This document shows positions 6,453-14,557 of a stretch of 16,680 bases of DNA, one piece after another. Position 1 is the stretch's first letter, and each line of letters begins with the position of its first letter. The translations under genes were made by a program, and so were the position numbers. The notes beneath the pieces are model-generated. The model had not been told where the DNA came from. It searched no databases and saw only the letters and a program-made list of their open reading frames with translations. Origin of the DNA: CAYJRR01 sp964372275 [NCBI: uncultured bacterium] (GTDB lineage: Bacteria; CAYJRR01); assembly GCA_964372275.1 (NCBI GenBank), contig CAYJRR010000069.1:8056-24735 (forward strand). Reading direction: 5' to 3'.

Positions 6453-7073
6453 CTAATAGTCTTCGACCTTGATCCCGTTGAGGATCTTGTCGAGGTTCTC
6501 CTCGCGCGAAAGGACGTCGACGAACTCGCCGAAGTCCTCTTCGAAGACGGCCTCCTCGGACTTCTGCGTTCCTTCGGCCGCCTCCTCCGCCTCCTCGCCG
6601 GAGGCCGGCTTCTTGGTGCCGGCCATCCGCTCGACGTAGCGGTCGAGGTTTTTCTGCGCGCGCTTCTCCTTCTCCTCGCGCAGCGTCTTCCAGTTGAGGA
6701 GGTAGTGCAGCCGGCAGAAGCCCTGGGTCGTCTGCGGATTGGTGCAGTTCTCCTGCTTGCAGACGCGGACGCGCTGGCGCTTGGCGGCGGGGGCCGGACC
6801 CTTCTTCACGGCGGCCAGCTTCACCACCTTGCCGTTCGGTCCCCCTTTGGCGGCCGAGGTGCCGCCTTTGGCCGGGACGGCGACCTTTCCGTTCGCCTTC
6901 CCCTTGGCGGCCGCGATCGGCGTCCTCGGGCGTGGCGCCACCGGGCGTTTCGGCGATGGCTTGGCCGAAATCCGGCGCGCCGGTTTCGCCCGCGTGACCG
7001 CCTTCTTCGACGACCGCGCCGCCGGCTTGCGGGAGGAACGGGCGGGCTTGGAGTGGACCTTCTTCTTCTTCAC
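6453..7073 (-). CDS. Basic-tailed zinc-knuckle protein (conserved-type hypothetical)
   Basis: 206 residues. Residues 1-103 are lysine/alanine/proline rich (MKKKKVHSKPARSSRKPAAR, repeated KG and AK units), like histone H1 tails. Then comes RVRVCKQENCTNPQTTQGFC followed by RLH: a C-x4-C-x9-C-x2-H pattern (Cys105, Cys110, Cys120, His123) suited to one zinc ion. A charged helix follows (LREEKEKRAQKNLDRYVERM, 131-150), and the C-terminus is acidic (residues 159-206). I chose GTG 7073 because an alternative TTG at 7100 falls in the candidate -10 box; GGGGGCG lies about 10 nt before the GTG. The basic tail suggests DNA or RNA binding; function is unknown. The QTTQGFCRxHYLxNWK segment looks conserved in type, but I cannot name a family. 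It lies 43 nt upstream of the beta-helix operon and might be co-transcribed with it. Confidence 0.75.
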   Translation of the reverse strand: MKKKKVHSKPARSSRKPAARSSKKAVTRAKPARRISAKPSPKRPVAPRPRTPIAAAKGKANGKVAVPAKGGTSAAKGGPNGKVVKLAAVKKGPAPAAKRQRVRVCKQENCTNPQTTQGFCRLHYLLNWKTLREEKEKRAQKNLDRYVERMAGTKKPASGEEAEEAAEGTQKSEEAVFEEDFGEFVDVLSREENLDKILNGIKVEDY

Positions 7074-7098
7074 GACGTGACGCCCCCAGGTGGCGCGC

Positions 7099-7128
7099 AA
7101 TCTACCACGCCGAATTCCGCGTCAACAA
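7099..7128 (-). promoter_or_regulatory. Candidate promoter of the zinc-knuckle gene
   Basis: The coding strand has TGGTAGATT at 7107-7099, an extended -10 with TAGATT (4 of 6). Upstream are overlapping -35 candidates: TTGTTG at 7128-7123 (18-nt spacer) and TTGACG at 7125-7120 (15-nt spacer). Transcription would begin near 7092, just ahead of the GTG start at 7073. Base composition here is less GC-rich than the flanking genes. Confidence 0.4.
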
Positions 7129-7140
7129 CTCTCGCGGTGT

Positions 7141-9246
7141 CTAGGGACAGTCGGAGGCCTCCGGGGCGGTGTAGGCGTCGATCACCCGCGCCCGTCCCGT
7201 CTCGAGGTAGCTCCCGACGAACTCGGCCGCCTGCACCTGCCCCCGGCAGAAGGCGTCGGGGTCGTCCTGCGTGAGGAGGAAGGAGTGTTCCGCGGGCGAG
7301 AACTGGGTGAGCGCGATCGTCGCCTGCCCGCCCCCGGCGTTCCCTTCGAACGGCGCCAGGCGCGTCGCGACGTTTGGCACCGCCCGGAAGACCGACGGAC
7401 CCGCCACCTCCCCCCCCATCTCCCGGGCCAGCGAATCGGTGGAGTAGTTCCCCACCACCTCGTCCCCGACCGCCTCCTGCAAGAGGACGCTCTTCGGCGG
7501 ATTCGGAAACTCCCGGATCGTGAGCGGCGCCGTGGCGACCCGCCGCGCGTAGTGGATCGGATCGGCGCGCTCCACGGCGTTCTGGAGGATCAGCATCATG
7601 TCGAGGAGGAACGTGGGCAGATCCGCGAAACCGTCCGGTCCGACCGGCTCGCCCCCCTGGTCGCCGAAGTAGGAGAGCGCGACCGAATAGAGGCCGCCAC
7701 CTCCGACGTTCAGCACCGCCGCGCCGACGTCCGGTTCGAGCGCGATGAATGTTCCTCCGATCAGGCTCCCGAGCGACTGGCTGACGTAGGCGAGCCGGTC
7801 GGTGTCGAGATCGCGCTTCCCGTCCTCCGGGGCGATGTCGAGGTCGAGGTGCTTCACCATCTGCACCAGCTGGAACTGGTCGGCGACCGTCTGCCGGAAC
7901 CCTTCGCGTCCGGCGAGCGGGTTGTCGAGCCGAAGGAAGTCGATCCCCTGGATGGTGCAGTTGCGACCGGAAAGCTCCGCCTCGTCGGAGCGGCTCCCGT
8001 GCGCCACCACGTCGATCCCGACCAGCGCGATCCCCCGCTCGGCGAACTCGTTGGCAATGGCGACCATCGACTCCTTGCAGACGGTCAGCGCGTGCTGGAA
8101 GACGATCGTCTTGTACGGCGGCACCACGTTGCGGAGGAGGTCCTTCTTCGGCAGCACCACCATGAACTCCAGCTCGTTCGTCCGCTGCTCGCGCACGTGG
8201 CCGGTGACGCCGTCGGTGATGAACAGCTCGAACTCCGGATGGCGGTAGTCCCGCGACGGGAAGAATCCGTAGGCGATCGTCCCGATCGAGGAGAAGTCGT
8301 AGTCGGCGAGGTCGACGTCGACGTCGTCGGGGAAGAGCGCCTGGAAGTAGTCGTACGCCTCGTCGCTCAACGCCCCGTCATCGCCGCCGACGTCGCGGAA
8401 GATCCGGGTCGGATCGATCCGCCCGATGGGCGGATCCTTCGTCTCCAGCTGCTTGCGGATGTCGACCAGCTCGTCTTCGACCGACTGGGTGACGTAGTGG
8501 GTGGCGAAGGCGACCTCTCCGCGGTCGATACCGCGGCCCTCCAGCCATTCGAACAGCGCGGCCAGCCCCTCGCGCATCGGCTCCAGGCGCGGATCGACCG
8601 CGTTGGCCGACTTCACGCACTGGAACGCCTCCGAACTCCCGATGCACCGGGCGAGCGAGGCGGTCCGCGCCTCGTCGACGTAGGTCCGGAGTCGGTCGGT
8701 GATCACCACCGCGTACTCGTGCTTCGGTTGGAGCGGCACGTACGGGGCGACGATCAACGCGTCTACCGGGACTCCGGCTTGCAGGCCGTCGTACCAGGCG
8801 GTCACCGGCTGCACCACGGCCTCGAAGTCGGCCGTCGGATCGGCGCGGATCGCCTCCAGGTCGACGAGGAAGACCGGGGACTCCGGGTCGAGGCTCTCCG
8901 CCGGATCGTCCGGCAGGAAGACCGGATCGATCACCTCGTTGAACGAGACGACCACCGGCGCGTACGGGCCGAACCCGTCGAGCGTGTTCAGCAGGAGGCC
9001 GATGTCGCCGCCGTAGTTCGGGGAGTAGCCGGTCGTCGCCGACTTGAACGGCTGCGCGACGGACTTCAGCGGATTGGGGAACGGCCGAAGCGCGCTCGCG
9101 TCGTCGTCGAACGGATCGAACTCGACGTGGAAGCCGCTGGCGCACCGGTCGAGCTCGGCCGACGGCACCGGACACTGCGCCTCGTTCCGGCAGCCGGCCG
9201 CCCCCCACGCCATCGCCGCCAGGAACCCGATCCACTCTCGGCGCAT
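7141..9246 (-). CDS. Lipoprotein alpha/beta-hydrolase (bacterial virulence-factor-lipase-like)
   Basis: 701 residues, start ATG 9246 with GGGGAGG 8 nt upstream. MRREWIGFLAAMAWGAAGC is a lipoprotein signal with acceptor Cys19, so the protein is likely tethered at the cell envelope. The N-terminal domain (about 40-330) has FDPFDDDASALRPFPNPL, LLNTLDGFGPYAPVVVSF and PLQPKHEYAVVITDRLRT, typical of the N-domain of extracellular lipases of the Pla-1/cef type. The hydrolase domain has YKTIVFQHAL, GIDVVAHGSR and the nucleophile elbow AYVSQSLGSLIGG with Ser491; the elbow reads SQSLG rather than GxSxG. His654 in FSPAEHSFLL is the best catalytic-histidine candidate. Several Cys pairs fit periplasmic disulfides. 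The substrate is probably a lipid or other ester. The gene begins 31 nt after the stop of the STAND regulator, so co-transcription is likely. Confidence 0.82.
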   Translation of the reverse strand: MRREWIGFLAAMAWGAAGCRNEAQCPVPSAELDRCASGFHVEFDPFDDDASALRPFPNPLKSVAQPFKSATTGYSPNYGGDIGLLLNTLDGFGPYAPVVVSFNEVIDPVFLPDDPAESLDPESPVFLVDLEAIRADPTADFEAVVQPVTAWYDGLQAGVPVDALIVAPYVPLQPKHEYAVVITDRLRTYVDEARTASLARCIGSSEAFQCVKSANAVDPRLEPMREGLAALFEWLEGRGIDRGEVAFATHYVTQSVEDELVDIRKQLETKDPPIGRIDPTRIFRDVGGDDGALSDEAYDYFQALFPDDVDVDLADYDFSSIGTIAYGFFPSRDYRHPEFELFITDGVTGHVREQRTNELEFMVVLPKKDLLRNVVPPYKTIVFQHALTVCKESMVAIANEFAERGIALVGIDVVAHGSRSDEAELSGRNCTIQGIDFLRLDNPLAGREGFRQTVADQFQLVQMVKHLDLDIAPEDGKRDLDTDRLAYVSQSLGSLIGGTFIALEPDVGAAVLNVGGGGLYSVALSYFGDQGGEPVGPDGFADLPTFLLDMMLILQNAVERADPIHYARRVATAPLTIREFPNPPKSVLLQEAVGDEVVGNYSTDSLAREMGGEVAGPSVFRAVPNVATRLAPFEGNAGGGQATIALTQFSPAEHSFLLTQDDPDAFCRGQVQAAEFVGSYLETGRARVIDAYTAPEASDCP

Positions 9247-9277
9247 GCGTACGACCTCCCCGAAGAGAGAAGCTCTA

Positions 9278-12223
9278 TCAGGCCGCGCCGCCTCCCGGCA
9301 ACGGTCGAACGGGGCGTCGCCAGCGGACCGTGCCGCCCAGGGCATACCCCTCGGTCGTCGCGAGGAGAAGCGCCGGAACGGCCGGATCCGACTCGATCGC
9401 GCGGCGCAGCTTCAGGACGGCGAGGTGCAGGCGGTTGTCGTGGCGCAGGCGGTGGTACTCCCGCTCGTTCCAGACCTCGCGCACGAGCTCCTCTTTCGTC
9501 GCGGTCCCCCCGCGCCGCGCCAGCGCCAGCAGCAGCCGGAAGAGGAGCGGCCTCTTGGCGAACGACACGACGCGTCCGTCCGCCATCCAGACGCGCGGAC
9601 GGCGCTCGTCGATCCCCCAAGGCGTTCCGCCGGCGCCGGCGGAGCAGATCCGATCGACCGTGTCCTCCCCGAACCGGCGGCGGACGGCGTCGACCACCCG
9701 CCGGTCGACGAGGTCGAGCGTCACGGGCTCGCCGAGCAGCGCCGCCGCGCGCCGCGCCGCCACCGGCGCGACGGCCTCGGCCACCCTCGCCTCCAGCGCC
9801 GCCGGATCGGCCTCGAGCGCGGCCGCATGGAAGCGCGCCTCGCCCGCCAGACGCGCCGACGGAAGCTGGGCCGCGATCGCCGACAACCGGCGGAGCGCGG
9901 CCGGCAGACCGTCGCCGTTTCCCGCCAGGAGGAGATCGCACAGGACGAGCAGCGCGTCGGCTTCGGCCAGCGCCAAGCCCGCCTCCCGCGCCCAGTCGAC
10001 CGCCGTCCGCGCGTCGGCTCGCGCGCCGTCGGCGTCCCCGTCGAGGAACGCCCGCTCCGCCGCCACGCACCGGGCCAACACCCGCACCTCGACGTTCGAA
10101 GCCAGATCTCGTGGCGCCGGAAACGGTTGCGACGGGGTCGCACCATGGCGGACCGCGTTCTGGATCTCCCACAGGGCGCGGAAGGCGCGGATCGTCGGAT
10201 CGGGCGTGTCGTCGGGTGGATCGACCGTGAGCGCCCGGCGTCGGCCGAGGACCGTCGCCAGGCGCACCCGCATCCCGTCGGCCATGTCGCGATAGTTGCG
10301 ATTTCCCATCCCCTCCGCATCGGCCACCGATCCGTTGAGGAAGTCGTCGAGGCCGTCGAGCGTCCCCTCGGCGAGCCGGATCGTCGCCTCGACCGAACGG
10401 GCCGACGCGCGCAGGAAGGACGATTCGGTCGCGAGCCGCGCCAGGAGGCGCCGGGCCTCGACCAGGCGCCCCCGGTCCTGCGCCAGATAGGTCTTCAGGT
10501 GCAGCGCCATCCGGCCGTGCGATCGAAACGGCGCCGACGGCCCCAGCGCGTCGAGGATGCCGTCGAGGACCTCGTCGGCCTCCGCGAGCAACGTGGCGTC
10601 GTAGAAGACGCGCGCGATCCCCCCGCCGACTTCGAGCCGCGCGTTCGGCGCGAGTCGAGGAAACGATGCGCGCAGCGTCCGGGCGATCGCCGTCGCCTCT
10701 CCCGTCCGGCCGAGGTAGGTGAGCGCTTGCGCCACCAGCGCGTCCCGGCGAGCCTCGTCGTCGATCGAGCGGGGGACGAGCCTCCCCGCGCGTTCGAGGA
10801 TCTCCTCGGCCGCGCCCAGGACGATGCGGCACCGGCAATGGAGCAGTCCCGCCTCGAATCCGAGCGGCCCGCCGCCGGCCCCTTCCTGCACCCGCGCCGC
10901 CACCTCGGCCGCCCCTTTGAGGTCCCCCGAGAACCGGAGGGCGCGCGCCCAATGGAGACGATCGCCGAGGTCCTCGCCGGCCGGCCGGTCGATCCGGGCG
11001 ATGGCGTCGGCCGTTCCGAGATCGACGGCGCACCGCAGGCGCGCCGAGGCCAGCGCCGGATGTGCCTCCCCGGCGAGCCGCTCCCACAGCCGTGGTCCGA
11101 ACCCCTGGTCGAGCAGCCGTTCGATCCGGTCGTGGAGACCGCGTGCGGCCTCCTCCGGCCTTCCCGCGTCCAGCAGGAGTCGCACCCCTTCCACGACGGC
11201 CGCCGGATCGCCGGAGGCCGCCAGCGCCGAGCCCGCGCGTAGGCGCGCCGACTCGAACTCGCCGCCGCGCGCCGGCGGCAGGATCCCCCGCACCACGTCG
11301 TGCACCCGCACCCCGCCGCCGCTCGCCTCGATGAGCCCGCGCCGCAGCAACGAGTCGAGCGGCTCCGGAGGTTTCGCGATCGCCTCCAGCGAGGCTCGCG
11401 GCACCGGAACCTGCACCACCGAGAGTCGGACCAGGAACCGCCGCAGGTCGGGAGAGACGCCCAGCGCGGCCGCGTCCGCCGCCGAGGCCGAGGCGGACGC
11501 CGAATCCGTAGCCGTGGCCGTTGCCGAATCCGAGCCCGATTCCGAACTCGCGTCCGAATCCGATCCGATCGCCACACCGCGTACCGCGATCCGCTGCAGC
11601 AGCCGCCACGGCGATCCCCAGGCCCCGCGCGCCGCGCGCGTCGCTTCGCCGATCGACAGACGGCGCGCGCGGCGCGCCATCCGCACCAGATCGGCATCGC
11701 GCATCGCCCCCAGCGGAATCGTCGTCCCGCTCGAGAGGGCGATCCCCGGATCGACGCGGCTGGTGGCGACGAGCCTCGAACGGCGCGCGTAGCGGCCGAA
11801 CAGCGTCAGGAACGTGCCGACCGCCGCGGGGTCGGCGTTCTGCAGATCTTCGACGAGGATCCACCACCGCTCCGATTCGGCGAGGTCGATCACCGCCGCG
11901 GCGACGAGTTCGGGGTCGGAGGCGAGGTCGGGCCAGTCGATGCGCCCCCCCACCGCCTGGCCCAGGACCCGCGCCGCCTCGAGGTCGGGACGCGCGCAAC
12001 CGGGGCGGAGCGCGAGGAGCAGCACCCGCGGCACCTGCGAGGCGAATCGCCGACGGAGCGTGTGCAGCGCCAGCGCCGTCTTTCCCACCCCTCCGAGTCC
12101 CCAGACGACGGTGACCGGCGATCGGCGCACGGCCGCGGCGAGGAGGGCGACCTCCGACGCGCGGCCGACGAACGCCGGCGGCGGGTTCGGCAAGCGGAAC
12201 CGAAGCGGGATTCGCGGGCGCAT
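9278..12223 (-). CDS. STAND ATPase transcription regulator with C-terminal OmpR-type winged helix
   Basis: 981 residues. FVGRASEVALL at 18-28 begins a STAND/NB-ARC-type NTPase: Walker A GLGGVGKT at 42-49, Walker B WWILVEDLQ at 120-128, and LVATSR at 151-156 (sensor position). A Ser/Ala/Asp/Thr-only linker occupies about 220-252. Residues 255-330 look like the small helical/winged domain of these ATPases (VRVHDVVRGIL). A long alanine-rich helical region (330-860) looks like TPR-type repeats. The C-terminus, 876-964, is a Trans_reg_C winged helix (TKEELVREVWNEREYHR, VLKLRRAIESDP, LLATTEGYALGG, matching OmpR/PhoB ends). By analogy with MalT and AfsR, ligand and ATP binding would drive oligomerisation and DNA binding. 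Target genes may be the lipoprotein hydrolase just downstream or the divergent signalling gene; that is inference. No TIR, nuclease or other effector domain is visible, so a defence role is not favoured. Confidence 0.87.
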   Translation of the reverse strand: MRPRIPLRFRLPNPPPAFVGRASEVALLAAAVRRSPVTVVWGLGGVGKTALALHTLRRRFASQVPRVLLLALRPGCARPDLEAARVLGQAVGGRIDWPDLASDPELVAAAVIDLAESERWWILVEDLQNADPAAVGTFLTLFGRYARRSRLVATSRVDPGIALSSGTTIPLGAMRDADLVRMARRARRLSIGEATRAARGAWGSPWRLLQRIAVRGVAIGSDSDASSESGSDSATATATDSASASASAADAAALGVSPDLRRFLVRLSVVQVPVPRASLEAIAKPPEPLDSLLRRGLIEASGGGVRVHDVVRGILPPARGGEFESARLRAGSALAASGDPAAVVEGVRLLLDAGRPEEAARGLHDRIERLLDQGFGPRLWERLAGEAHPALASARLRCAVDLGTADAIARIDRPAGEDLGDRLHWARALRFSGDLKGAAEVAARVQEGAGGGPLGFEAGLLHCRCRIVLGAAEEILERAGRLVPRSIDDEARRDALVAQALTYLGRTGEATAIARTLRASFPRLAPNARLEVGGGIARVFYDATLLAEADEVLDGILDALGPSAPFRSHGRMALHLKTYLAQDRGRLVEARRLLARLATESSFLRASARSVEATIRLAEGTLDGLDDFLNGSVADAEGMGNRNYRDMADGMRVRLATVLGRRRALTVDPPDDTPDPTIRAFRALWEIQNAVRHGATPSQPFPAPRDLASNVEVRVLARCVAAERAFLDGDADGARADARTAVDWAREAGLALAEADALLVLCDLLLAGNGDGLPAALRRLSAIAAQLPSARLAGEARFHAAALEADPAALEARVAEAVAPVAARRAAALLGEPVTLDLVDRRVVDAVRRRFGEDTVDRICSAGAGGTPWGIDERRPRVWMADGRVVSFAKRPLLFRLLLALARRGGTATKEELVREVWNEREYHRLRHDNRLHLAVLKLRRAIESDPAVPALLLATTEGYALGGTVRWRRPVRPLPGGGAA
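11475..11567 (-). repeat. Low-complexity Ser/Ala/Asp linker-coding tract
   Basis: About 90 nt inside the STAND gene encode a run of only Ser, Asp, Ala, Thr, Glu and Gly (GSDSDASSESGSDSATATAT then DSASASASAADA). It is built from near-repeats of TCGGAT/TCGGCA-type units. It separates the NTPase core from the following helical domain and is probably a flexible linker. The imperfect repetition could vary in length between strains. Confidence 0.65.
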
Positions 12224-12285
12224 CGAAGTCGATCGGCGATCCTATGCTATCCTTGAGCCAGGCGCTCGAAGTACGCGTCCCCTCG
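12224..12285. promoter_or_regulatory. Divergent promoter region between STAND and MshEN genes
   Basis: Only 62 nt separate the two divergent start codons. On the plus strand TGCTATCCT (12245-12253) is an extended -10 candidate that puts transcription start near 12260; the region GAAGTC at 12225-12230 is a poor -35. On the minus strand TAGCAT (12244-12249) is a weak -10 candidate. The perfect inverted repeat GATCG-G-CGATC (12231-12241) lies beside both and could be an operator. No clear ribosome binding site precedes either gene. Confidence 0.35.
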
Positions 12286-14550
12286 ATGAAAAGGCTGGGC
12301 GAACTACTTCTCGAGGCAGGGCACCTGGACGACGCGGGGTTGAGCCGCGCGTTGGCCCACCAGGCGGCGACGTCGAAGCGGATCGGCGACTGTCTCCTGG
12401 AGCTGTCCCTCCTGACCGAAGACCAGCTGTTCGACACCCTGGCGCGCCAGCTCGAGATCCCGATCATCGCCGAAGGGAAGCTGATGATGGTCGACGTGCC
12501 GCGTCCGGTGCTCGACCTCCTGCCGCTCGAGACGGCGTGGGAGCTCCTCGCCCTGCCCCTCCTCGTCGACCCCTCCAAGCGATCGATCGCCGTCGTCACC
12601 TCCGAGCCGAACGACCCGCGCACCTCGGAGGTGATCCGCCGCCTGACGCTGCTCGACACGGTGAAGCCCTACCTCGCCAAGCGCACCGCGATGCGGAAGA
12701 TCCTCACCAAGCTCTACGGCCCCGAGCCGGCGAACGGGCACCTCCCGTCCAAGCGGTCCGGCGACAAAGGCCGTGGCGAGGACCTGGTCGAGCTCACCGA
12801 CCTCCAGACGCGCGAGCTCCCCGCCGCCGCCCGCGCCGTCGCCGCGGCCCGCGCCCGCACCACGATCTCCGAAGACGCGGCGGTGACGGCGACGGTGCCC
12901 CTCGCGGGGACCGACGTCTCGACCAGCGGGCGTGGCCTCCGCGCGCCGCGACAACGCGTGATCCGGAGCGTGATCGTCGCCGATTCCAACCGCGCGCTCG
13001 CCACCGGCGTGAAGCGCACGCTGGAGACGGAGGGGTATCTGGTGGACGTGGCGACCTCCTCCGACGAGGTCCTGACCGCGCTCCAGACGAAGTCGTTCGA
13101 CCTGGTGGTGGTGAAGGGGGCGATCGCCGAGGACGTCGGCCATCTCGAACGCCGGGTCCGATCGCTCTACCCGATGACCGAATTCCGCGTCGTCCCGAGC
13201 TTCGCGACGGCGCTGATGGGGGAGCCGGTCCCCTACAACCGGCTCGCCGACTTCGCTTTCGACGGACTCGACCTGATGCTGTCGCTGGTCGCGCGAGGCG
13301 ACGGCAACGAGCGATCCCGCGCCCACACCAACGGACACTACGCCAAGCTCGTGGCGCAGAAGCTCCTGCTCCCGCGAAAGGCGATCGACGAGGTCTTCCT
13401 CGCCGCCTTCGTCGACGCGTTGGGGGAGATCCTCGTCCGGCAGCGGGGCGGCGACCCGACCGACCGGTCGGCGGCGCGGCGCTCGGGGATCGACCTGTTC
13501 AAGTCGATCCATCCTCCGTACGACGTGGAGACGGTCCTGGGGAGCCTCGACGAGCGCGTCGACGGATCGGGACCGAAGGGCCTGGCGCAGGAGCAGATCC
13601 CGGTCGGCAGCCGGATCCTGGCGGTGGTGATGGGCTACCACGACGCGAAGGAGATTCCACGCGCGCAGATGCAGAAGTTCCTGCGCGAGATGGCGGGCAA
13701 GACGTTCGACTACCGGATCGTCGAGACCTTCCTCCAGATCCTCCGCACCGAGGAGATCCTGGGGAACCTGGAGTCGGTCGGGGAACCCAAGGCGATCGGC
13801 ACGCTGCTGATCGCCGACCCGGATCGATCGCACGCCTCGAACCTCGAGGTCCGCCTGTCCGGCGAGGGATACAAGGTGGTGATCGCCGCCGACGGCGCCG
13901 CCGCGCTGGAGGCGGCGAGGCGCGACCCCCCATCGCTCGTGATCTCCGAGATCTCCCTTCCGAAGGTCGACGGATTCGACGTCTGCCTCGAGATGAAGCG
14001 CGACCCGAAGCTGGCCGCCGTGCCGTTCGTCTTCGTCTCGGGCCGAAACGACGAGCGGAGCTCCAACCGGGCCCTCGACATCGGCGCCGACGACTTCGTC
14101 GCCAAGCCGGTGAACATCGACTTCCTGCTCAAGAAGCTGCAGCGCTTCCTCGCCCGGTCGAAGCCGGCGGCGGCCGCCCCGTCGGGCGTGCAGGGGCGCC
14201 TGGCCGATTTCGGGCTGATCGAGCTGATCCAGACCCTCTCCCTCGGGATGAAGACGGTGAAGCTGGAGCTCACCCACGACCGGAACGGCGAGGCGTCGAT
14301 CTACCTCGACCGCGGCCGGATCGCGCGCGCCTCCACCGGCACCCGGTCGGGCGAAGAGGCGTTCTACGAGATCGCCACCTGGGAGGACGGCGCCTTCCGG
14401 ATCCTGAACGGACAGACCAACCACGACCCCAACATCGGCGTCTCCAACGACTTCCTGATCCTCGAGTCGCTGCGCCGCATCGACGAGTCGGCGGCCGGGA
14501 TCCCGCAAGAGGGGAAGGAGGCGGTCGTCACCCGGCGGCCGCCGTCGTGA
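12286..14550 (+). CDS. MshEN / pseudo-REC / pseudo-HD-GYP / REC / DUF4388 signalling scaffold
   Basis: 754 residues from ATG 12286 (MKRLGELLLEAG, the usual start of MshEN/GspE-N domains; an in-frame ATG at 12244 is less likely). Residues 3-26 and 32-55 are two tandem copies of the c-di-GMP-binding pattern RxGxxL...LxxxLxxQ (RLGELLLEAG...LAHQ; RIGDCLLELS...LARQ). Residues 226-336 form a receiver-like fold with Lys277 where the phospho-Asp should be. Residues 350-487 resemble HD-GYP, but the HD motif reads FVDALGE (His and Asp lost) and the GYP motif reads LDERVDGSGPKG. Residues 504-624 are a second receiver with Lys607 intact but Glu555 at the phospho-acceptor site (LVISEISLPKVDGFDV). Residues 636-735 are DUF4388 (GRLADFGLIELIQTL, IYLDRGRIARA). 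It probably senses c-di-GMP and acts by protein contacts rather than catalysis. It is divergent from the STAND regulator and 7 nt upstream of a membrane coiled-coil gene. Confidence 0.87.
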   Translation: MKRLGELLLEAGHLDDAGLSRALAHQAATSKRIGDCLLELSLLTEDQLFDTLARQLEIPIIAEGKLMMVDVPRPVLDLLPLETAWELLALPLLVDPSKRSIAVVTSEPNDPRTSEVIRRLTLLDTVKPYLAKRTAMRKILTKLYGPEPANGHLPSKRSGDKGRGEDLVELTDLQTRELPAAARAVAAARARTTISEDAAVTATVPLAGTDVSTSGRGLRAPRQRVIRSVIVADSNRALATGVKRTLETEGYLVDVATSSDEVLTALQTKSFDLVVVKGAIAEDVGHLERRVRSLYPMTEFRVVPSFATALMGEPVPYNRLADFAFDGLDLMLSLVARGDGNERSRAHTNGHYAKLVAQKLLLPRKAIDEVFLAAFVDALGEILVRQRGGDPTDRSAARRSGIDLFKSIHPPYDVETVLGSLDERVDGSGPKGLAQEQIPVGSRILAVVMGYHDAKEIPRAQMQKFLREMAGKTFDYRIVETFLQILRTEEILGNLESVGEPKAIGTLLIADPDRSHASNLEVRLSGEGYKVVIAADGAAALEAARRDPPSLVISEISLPKVDGFDVCLEMKRDPKLAAVPFVFVSGRNDERSSNRALDIGADDFVAKPVNIDFLLKKLQRFLARSKPAAAAPSGVQGRLADFGLIELIQTLSLGMKTVKLELTHDRNGEASIYLDRGRIARASTGTRSGEEAFYEIATWEDGAFRILNGQTNHDPNIGVSNDFLILESLRRIDESAAGIPQEGKEAVVTRRPPS

Positions 14551-14557
14551 CGGCGCC

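Noticed and set aside
7090-10230. A 1046-codon plus-strand ORF opposite the lipase and STAND genes
   Set aside because: It runs antisense to two genes with clear domains, has no recognisable motif and is rich in Arg, Asp and Val; it arises from codon bias on the opposite strand.
11475-11567. CRISPR-like or satellite array
   Set aside because: The repeat units are short, imperfect and in frame within a coding region; they encode a Ser/Ala/Asp linker and have no spacers.
9278-12223. STAND protein as an antiphage (Avs-like) defence gene
   Set aside because: There is no nuclease, TIR, protease or membrane effector domain; the C-terminus is a DNA-binding winged helix and the neighbours are ordinary signalling and lipase genes.
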